Below are positions 14,457 through 19,894 of a stretch of DNA of 19,894 bases, piece after piece. Position 1 is the first letter of the stretch. Every line of letters begins with the position of its first letter. Under the pieces are notes generated by a model. That model did not search any database and had not been told where the DNA came from. It worked only from the letters and a program-made list of their open reading frames with translations. The position numbers were made by a program, and so were the translations under genes. Origin of the DNA: Nitriliruptoraceae bacterium (GTDB lineage: Bacteria > Actinomycetota > Nitriliruptoria > Nitriliruptorales > Nitriliruptoraceae); assembly GCA_007134165.1 (NCBI GenBank), contig SLLJ01000391.1:1-19894 (forward strand), read 5' to 3'.

Positions 14457-15345
14457 GCCTGTCCGCAAGGCGCTGGGCGCCACCGTCATCGCCGGCGCCG
14501 CATGCGTTGCCTATGGCGGGCTGATCGAGCGGCGCTGGTACCGGCTGGGCCGACTGGAGATCCCCGGGGTCCTGCGCCGGCCGGGCGCGCTGACGATCCT
14601 GCACCTCAGCGACGTTCACCTCGTGCCGCGCCAGCAGCACCGGGTGCGCTTCCTCGCCTCGCTGGCCGACGAGGACTACGACCTGGTGGCGGTGACCGGC
14701 GACCTGGTCGGGGCCCTCGACGCCGAGCAGGCTGCCGTGGCCGCCCTGGCGCCCCTGACCAGCCGGGATCGGCCGGGACTGGTCGTCTTGGGGAGCAACG
14801 ACTGGTACGCGCCGGTAATCAAGTCCCCCCTGGCCTATCTCACCGACCCGGAGCGCCGGACTCTGGGTGCGCCGCTGGACACCGACCGTCTCACCGCGGG
14901 GCTCGCTGATCATGGCTACACCACCGTGCGCGATACCACGCTGCGGGTATCCACCGCCGCCGGCACCGTGGCGATCGCCGGCCTCGACGACCCGCATCTG
15001 GATCCGACGGTGCTGCCCGACGCACAGGATCTGCGCCTCGACCAGAGCGCCGACGACGAGGTACTGCGCCTCGGCCTGGTCCACTCGCCGTACCTGGCCG
15101 CGCTCGACGTGCTCGTGGACGCCGGCAGCGACCTGCTGCTCGCCGGCCACACCCACGGCGGCCAGATCCGCCTGCCGGGCATCGGAGCGCTGGTCGACAA
15201 CTGCGACCTGCCTCTGGACCAGGCGCGGGGACTGTCGCGTCATCGTGGACGACCGCTGCACGTGTCGGTCGGACTCGGGCACTCGCGTTACGCCCCGTTC
15301 CGCTTCGCGTGCCGCCCGGAGGCGACCCTGTTGACGCTGCGCTGA
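14443..15345 (+). CDS. Membrane-anchored calcineurin-like metallophosphoesterase (YkuE/Rv3683-like)
   Basis: This encodes 300 residues. There is a hydrophobic N-terminal segment (about 10-28), probably a membrane anchor. Metal-binding motifs run in order: DVH (57-59), TGD (85-87), GSND (117-120), H214 in LVHSP, and GHTHGGQ (235-241). The usual GNHD/E motif reads GSND here, so the Asn ligand is kept and the His is replaced; I recall the same form in mycobacterial homologues. Relatives include cell-envelope phosphoesterases such as LpxH-like and YkuE proteins; the substrate is unknown. ATG 14443 lies within the end of the penicillin-binding protein gene and the overlap implies coupled translation; GTG 14446 or 14449 are possible alternatives. 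The gene pair suggests a role linked to envelope growth. Confidence 0.88.
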   Translation: MVVAEPVRKALGATVIAGAACVAYGGLIERRWYRLGRLEIPGVLRRPGALTILHLSDVHLVPRQQHRVRFLASLADEDYDLVAVTGDLVGALDAEQAAVAALAPLTSRDRPGLVVLGSNDWYAPVIKSPLAYLTDPERRTLGAPLDTDRLTAGLADHGYTTVRDTTLRVSTAAGTVAIAGLDDPHLDPTVLPDAQDLRLDQSADDEVLRLGLVHSPYLAALDVLVDAGSDLLLAGHTHGGQIRLPGIGALVDNCDLPLDQARGLSRHRGRPLHVSVGLGHSRYAPFRFACRPEATLLTLR

Positions 15346-15376
15346 GACCGGTTCGCGTCCCCCGGGACCTGCGGGG

Positions 15377-15382
15377 TACGCT
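15377..15382 (+). promoter_or_regulatory. Candidate -10 element of the tRNA-Pro gene
   Basis: TACGCT (TANNNT) lies 26 bases upstream of the first tRNA base and 32 bases after the metallophosphoesterase stop. TTCGCG at 15352-15357 could be a weak -35 with a long 19-base spacer. Independent transcription of the tRNA is likely. Confidence 0.3.
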
Positions 15383-15408
15383 CGCCTGCGCTCCCGGTCG
15401 GGAGCCAC

Positions 15409-15486
15409 CGGGATGTAGCGCAGCTTGGTTAGCGCGCCTCGTTCGGGACGAGGAGGTCGGCGGTTCGAATCCGCCCATCCCGACCA
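15409..15486 (+). tRNA. tRNA-Pro, anticodon CGG
   Basis: A full cloverleaf is visible. The acceptor stem is CGGGATG (15409-15415) with CATCCCG (15476-15482), the D-stem is GCGC/GCGC, and the anticodon stem is CCTCG/CGAGG around a TTCGGGA loop. The T-arm is GGCGG-TTCGAAT-CCGCC. The anticodon is CGG, reading the CCG proline codon, which is heavily used in such GC-rich genomes. Discriminator A15483 is followed by an encoded CCA (15484-15486). Confidence 0.96.
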
Positions 15487-15490
15487 GCTC

Positions 15491-15522
15491 CGTGGCCCCG
15501 TGACCTCACGTCCGGGGCCACG
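15491..15522 (+). terminator. Perfect 10-bp hairpin directly after tRNA-Pro
   Basis: CGTGGCCCCG (15491-15500) and CGGGGCCACG (15513-15522) are exact reverse complements with a 12-base loop. It begins 5 bases after the tRNA CCA end, so it probably terminates the tRNA or sets a processing boundary. No U-tract follows. It also lies 20 bases before the MazG-like start codon. Confidence 0.5.
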
Positions 15523-15541
15523 TCGCGTGAAGGGACCTCGG

Positions 15542-15844
15542 GTGGATCTCGGTGACCTGCAACGACAGATCCGCGCGACCTACGGCGCGCAGGACGCCGA
15601 GCGCGGCGTGGACGGAACTTTCGCCTGGTTCATCGAGGAGGTCGGCGAGCTGTCCCGCGCGATCCGACGCGAAGGCCATGACGAGCGGGTCGTGGAGTTC
15701 TCCGACGTGCTCGCGTGGCTGGTCAGCCTGGCCGACCTGTGCGAGGTCGATCTGGCCGAGGCCGCACAGCGCTACGCCGAGGGCTGCCCGAAGTGCCGCG
15801 CGAGCCCGTGCCGGTGCGCCGCCGCCGACCCGTCCCGGCCCTGA
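15542..15844 (+). CDS. MazG-like nucleotide pyrophosphohydrolase with C-terminal Cys cluster
   Basis: This encodes 100 residues of a single MazG-like four-helix unit. The metal-binding EExxE (E32, E33, E36) and ExxD (E52, D55) motifs of MazG/all-alpha NTP pyrophosphatases are present. Such enzymes hydrolyse non-canonical or excess NTPs to NMP and pyrophosphate. The C-terminus carries CPKCxxxxCxC (C82, C85, C90, C92), a possible small metal site. The frame is open to 15425, but that would overlap the tRNA; GTG 15542 is preceded by AAGGGA at 6 bases and starts the family-like region. GTG 15527 is a weaker alternative. It is convergent with asd across 36 bases. Confidence 0.82.
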   Translation: MDLGDLQRQIRATYGAQDAERGVDGTFAWFIEEVGELSRAIRREGHDERVVEFSDVLAWLVSLADLCEVDLAEAAQRYAEGCPKCRASPCRCAAADPSRP

Positions 15845-15880
15845 TGGCCCCAGGGTCGCCACTCACGGACCGCGCGGCGC

Positions 15881-16950
15881 TCAGCCCTCGGCAGCGACGA
15901 GCTCGGCGAGCTGCACCGCGTTGAGCGCTGCGCCCTTGAGCAGGTTGTCGCCCACCACCCACAGGTTGAGGCTGTGGGGGTCGGCGAGATCCTCGCGCAC
16001 CCGTCCCACGAGCACCTCGTCGATCCCGGCGCTTGCCAGGGGCGTGGGGTAGTCCAGGGGCTCGCCGTCGGTCCCGGTGCCGTCCACGACCGACAGCCCC
16101 GGGGCCCCCTCGAGGGCCTGCATCGCCTCGCCCCGGGTCACCGGTCGGGAGAACGTCATCCGTGCCGCGATGCCATGGCCCACCACCACCGGCACACGCA
16201 CGCAGGTGGGTGACACGCGCAGAGCGGGCAGGTTGAGGATCTTGCGCGACTCGTTGACGAGCTTGAACTCCTCGTCGGTGTAGCGCGCGTCGGTGAACGA
16301 CCCACAGTGTGCGAGCACGTTGAAGGCGATCGGCCGGCTGAAGGCCTCGGGCGGAACCGCCTCGGCCACCGCCGCCTCGGCCACCGCCCCCTCGGAGCGC
16401 AGCCGCGGCTCGTCGTCGAGCATCGCCGCGGTCTGCGCGAGCAGCTCGGTGATCCCGGACTGTCCGGCCCCACCTGCCGCCTGGTAGGAGGTGGTGACCA
16501 TCTCGGTCAGCCCGAACGCGTCGTGCAGCGGCTTGGCGGCGACCATCAGCACCATCGTGGTGCAGTTGGGGTTGGCGATGATGCCCTTGGGCCGGCGCGC
16601 GGCCGCACCCGGGTTCACCTCGGCGACCACCAGCGGGACCTGATCGTCCATCCGGAACGCCGAGGAGTTGTCGATCACGACCGCGCCGCGCTCGGCCGCC
16701 GTGGGCGCCCACTGGCGGGAGCGCGCTCCGCCGGCGGAGAACAGGGCGAGGTCAATCCCGTCGAACGCCTCGGCACTGATCGCCTGCACCTGGACCTCAC
16801 CGTCGCGCCACGGCAGGCGCTTGCCGGCCGAGCGCTCGGAGGCGAGGTAGACGGGATCACCCGCCAGCGGCAGCGTGCTGCGCTCGAGCAGCCGGCGCAT
16901 CTCCCGACCGACCGCACCGGTGGCGCCGACAACCGCGACCCGGACCCCCA

Positions 16951-16951
<1 letters not shown>
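15881..16951 (-). CDS. asd: Aspartate-semialdehyde dehydrogenase
   Basis: This encodes 356 residues, normal length. GATGAVG (9-15) is the NADP-binding loop; NPNCTT (127-132) holds the catalytic Cys130; RVPVVVGHG (252-260) holds the catalytic His259. The enzyme reduces 4-aspartyl phosphate to aspartate semialdehyde in the cytoplasm, the branch point to lysine, diaminopimelate, threonine and methionine. ATG 16951 shares its A with the TGA of lysC, so the kinase and dehydrogenase of consecutive steps are translationally coupled. The supply of diaminopimelate ties it to cell-wall synthesis. Confidence 0.97.
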
Positions 16952-18195
<1,244 letters not shown>

Positions 18196-18267
18196 GGGCA
18201 GCTCGCTTGCTCGGGCGGCCGGGGCTGGCCGCAGGGGTCGGCCGCCGGGGGAGCCCCAGAGTTCGGG

Positions 18268-18298
18268 CCGCGGCCGTCGCTGATGGTAGGGGCCGCGG
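18268..18298 (-). terminator. Hairpin after the phosphoribosyltransferase gene
   Basis: CCGCGGCC (18268-18275) and GGCCGCGG (18291-18298) form an 8-bp GC stem with a 15-base loop, starting 18 bases after the phosphoribosyltransferase stop on the minus strand. It would separate that gene from lysC. No U-tract follows, and each arm is itself nearly palindromic. Confidence 0.35.
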
Positions 18299-18316
18299 CG
18301 GCGGTCGTGGTCGACC

Positions 18317-18979
18317 TCACGTCGATCGGTCCAGCAGCGCGATCACCTCGTCGTCGTCGAGTTGGTGGAAGTCGCGGTACCACCCACCGACCGCGAAAGG
18401 ACCCGTCACCGTCACCGGGCACACCACCCGATCGGCGTCGTGGGCGAGCTCGCCCAGTGCCTTCTGGCTACCCACCGGTACGGCGAGCACCACCCGGCGG
18501 GCGCCGCGGTGTCGCACGACCTCGAGGGCCGCCCGGGCGGTACCGCCGGTCGCCACCCCGTCGTCGACCACGACCACATCGCGCTCCTGCACGTCGTGCC
18601 GCCGCCCGAGCGTTCGGTAGCGCTCGACCCGACGGGCGAGCTCACGCCGCTCCTCGACGATCACCCGCTGCACGGCGGCCGGCGACAGGCCGAGCGCGGC
18701 GATGCGGCCGGTGTCCAGCACCTCGACGTCGTCCTCGCCGATGGCGCCGACGCCGAGCTCGCGGTGACCCGGCGCTCCGATCTTGCGTACCAGCAGCACG
18801 TCGAGCGGGGCGCCGAGCACGTCGGCAACCGCCCGGCCGACCGGCACCCCACCCCGGGGCAGTGCGAGCACCAGCGGTCGGTGCAGGTCGAGGTCGACCA
18901 GGTCCTCGGCGAGCCGCTGGCCCGCCTCGGTGCGGTCACGGTAGGTGGCCCAGCCGGGCCGTGCGTCGGCATCGTCCAT
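18317..18979 (-). CDS. Type I phosphoribosyltransferase family protein
   Basis: This encodes 220 residues. The PRPP-binding loop VVVVDDGVATGGTARAA (135-151) has the paired Asp (139-140) and the TGGT turn. Upstream, LALPRGGVPVGRAVADVL (38-55) is the PPi-binding region, and LLVRKIGAPGHRELGVGAIGE (62-82) is typical of the stand-alone family often fused or linked to erythromycin-esterase or dienelactone hydrolase domains. The base substrate is not identifiable; many members are of unknown function rather than purine salvage enzymes. ATG 18979 has only a weak GGGG-type ribosome site. It sits between recR and lysC on the same strand, with short gaps on both sides. Confidence 0.88.
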   Translation of the reverse strand: MDDADARPGWATYRDRTEAGQRLAEDLVDLDLHRPLVLALPRGGVPVGRAVADVLGAPLDVLLVRKIGAPGHRELGVGAIGEDDVEVLDTGRIAALGLSPAAVQRVIVEERRELARRVERYRTLGRRHDVQERDVVVVDDGVATGGTARAALEVVRHRGARRVVLAVPVGSQKALGELAHDADRVVCPVTVTGPFAVGGWYRDFHQLDDDEVIALLDRST

Positions 18980-19047
18980 GCCCCGATGCTCACGTGCGCG
19001 TCCGCTGGCCGCAAGGGCCCTTCTGCCCGTCCCGGGATCCGCAGGGA

Positions 19048-19647
19048 TCAGATACCGACGTCGCGGCGTCCCGAGAACGCCCGGCCGAGCGTGACCTCGT
19101 CGGCGTAGTCGAGGTCGCCACCTACCGGCAGGCCGCTGGCCAGTCTGGTCGCGCGGACCTCGAGGGTGGCCAGCAGCCGCGACAGGTACGAGGCGGTCGC
19201 CTCACCCTCGACGTTGGGGTTGGTGGCCAGGATCACCTCGGCGACCGGTTCCGCGTCGAGCCGAAGTACCAGCTCGCGGATGTGCAGCTGGTCAGGACCG
19301 ATGCCGTCGATCGGGGAGATGGCGCCGCCGAGCACGTGGTAGCGGCCCCGGAACTCCCGGGTGCGCTCGATGGCGACCACGTCACGCGGCTCTTCGACCA
19401 CGCACAGCAGCGTGTCGTCGCGGCGTGGGTCCAGGCAGATGCGGCAGTGCTCGGCCTGGCTGACGTTGTGGCACTGGACGCAGAAGCGCATCGTGGCCTT
19501 CACACGGGTGATGGCGTCCGCCAGCCGCCGAGCTTCCGTCGGGTCGGTCTGCAGCAGATGGAACGCGATGCGCTGCGCGCTCTTGGGACCGATGCCGGGC
19601 AGTCGGCCGAGCTCATCGATCAGGTCCTGGACCGCACCTTCGTACAC
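19048..19647 (-). CDS. recR: Recombination mediator protein RecR
   Basis: This encodes 199 residues. A helix-hairpin-helix with LGRLPGIGPKSAQRIAFHLL (13-32) is followed by a C4 zinc finger (C56, C59, C68, C71) and a Toprim domain (VVEEPRDVVAIE from 83). It also has the conserved NPNVEGEATASYL and GLPVGGDLDYADEVTLGRA segments. RecR works with RecF and RecO to load RecA at single-strand gaps. Two GTG codons are adjacent: GTG 19650 is only 2 bases from GGAGG, whereas GTG 19647 is 5 bases away and yields M-Y-E-G, matching the M-F-E-G start of actinobacterial RecR, so 19647 is preferred. It lies 38 bases after the partial upstream gene. Confidence 0.97.
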   Translation of the reverse strand: MYEGAVQDLIDELGRLPGIGPKSAQRIAFHLLQTDPTEARRLADAITRVKATMRFCVQCHNVSQAEHCRICLDPRRDDTLLCVVEEPRDVVAIERTREFRGRYHVLGGAISPIDGIGPDQLHIRELVLRLDAEPVAEVILATNPNVEGEATASYLSRLLATLEVRATRLASGLPVGGDLDYADEVTLGRAFSGRRDVGI

Positions 19648-19685
19648 CACTGCCTCCGACCGGACAGGCCGCAGGGTAGCGGCGG

Positions 19686-19894
19686 GTCAGCCGACGTCAT
19701 CGGCGGTGTGTTCCTCGGCGAGCAGTTGGGCGCCGAGCTGCTCGCGCAGCAGTTCATCGACGTCGACCTCACCCCGCGCCGTGGCGCCGGGGTCGCCCTG
19801 CTCGGCTTCCCGCACCGCCACCTCGTCGTCACCGTCGTCGCCGTGTTCGCCGGCGTCGCCGTGTTCGCCGGCGTCGCCGTGTTCGCCGGCGTCG
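19686..19894 (-). CDS. dnaX: C-terminal end of a cut gene, probably DnaX (tau/gamma subunit)
   Basis: The minus-strand frame is open from the window edge to TGA at 19686-19688, giving 69 residues. It has three copies of the hexapeptide GDAGEH, then an acidic linker and an amphipathic end VDVDELLREQLGAQLLAEEH. Actinobacterial DnaX proteins end with a disordered acidic linker and a short LLxxxLGAxxxEE-like helix, and dnaX commonly lies just upstream of recR, so DnaX is the best guess. YbaB/EbfC, the other usual recR neighbour, does not end this way. No start is present in the window. Confidence 0.6.
19837..19894. repeat. 18-bp tandem repeat in the probable dnaX linker
   Basis: The unit GTCGCCGTGTTCGCCGGC occurs at 19837-19854, 19855-19872 and 19873-19890 with no mismatch and continues with GTCG to the window edge. 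It is in frame and encodes the repeated hexapeptide GDAGEH on the minus strand. The copy number is open because the array runs off the window. Confidence 0.9.

Noticed and set aside
10755..14489. A 1244-codon open frame on the minus strand opposite the penicillin-binding protein gene
   Set aside because: It is the antisense shadow of a strongly recognisable PBP gene, an effect of extreme GC content; its translation has no recognisable domain.
15409..15486. tRNA gene as an integration site for a mobile element
   Set aside because: No integrase and no direct repeat of the tRNA 3' end was seen in the window; neighbours are housekeeping genes.

Overview
The window is very GC-rich chromosomal DNA with densely packed genes and many GTG/TTG starts. 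A WhiB-family Fe-S regulator, a PASTA-bearing class A penicillin-binding protein and a tandem pair of bacterial Get3/ArsA-like ATPases all point to an actinobacterium. Divergent protein sequences and unusual insertions suggest a deep lineage (Acidimicrobiia- or Nitriliruptoria-like) rather than Mycobacterium or Streptomyces; this placement is inference. No phage, insertion sequence, CRISPR array or other clear mobile element was seen.

Layout. 24-425 (+): small conserved coiled-coil protein of unknown function. 446-2350 (-): dynamin-like GTPase. 2528-3439 (-): metallo-beta-lactamase-fold hydrolase, preceded by a 387-base gene-free stretch (3440-3826) with three strong hairpins. 3827-4663 (-): NUDT19-like Nudix hydrolase, divergent from a SelA-like PLP enzyme (4763-5926, +). 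5913-6522 (-): RidA-family protein and a 48-residue DUF4177-like protein, coupled. 6631-6933 (-): WhiB-family regulator. 7062-8465 (-): NfeD-family membrane protein. 8633-11570 (+): three-gene overlapping operon of two Get3-like ATPases and a YbjN-domain protein. 11700-15345 (+): PonA2-like penicillin-binding protein overlapping a membrane-anchored metallophosphoesterase. 15409-15486 (+): tRNA-Pro(CGG), then a MazG-like pyrophosphohydrolase (15542-15844, +). The right end is all on the minus strand: lysC-asd (aspartate family amino acids), a phosphoribosyltransferase, recR, and the C-terminal tail of a gene cut by the window edge, probably dnaX.

How the genes fit together. From memory of the M. 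tuberculosis map, the MBL hydrolase, RidA protein, DUF4177-like protein, Get3-like pair, WhiB, PonA2 and metallophosphoesterase correspond to the Rv3677c-Rv3683 neighbourhood, a cell-envelope and redox-linked block. Here it is interleaved with lineage-specific genes (Nudix, SelA-like, NfeD, YbjN). The most interesting biology is the ATPase pair, where each partner has lost a different nucleotide-site motif, co-transcribed with a YbjN protein. Next come the SelA-like enzyme lacking its tRNA-binding N-terminal domain, and the structured leader upstream of the MBL gene.
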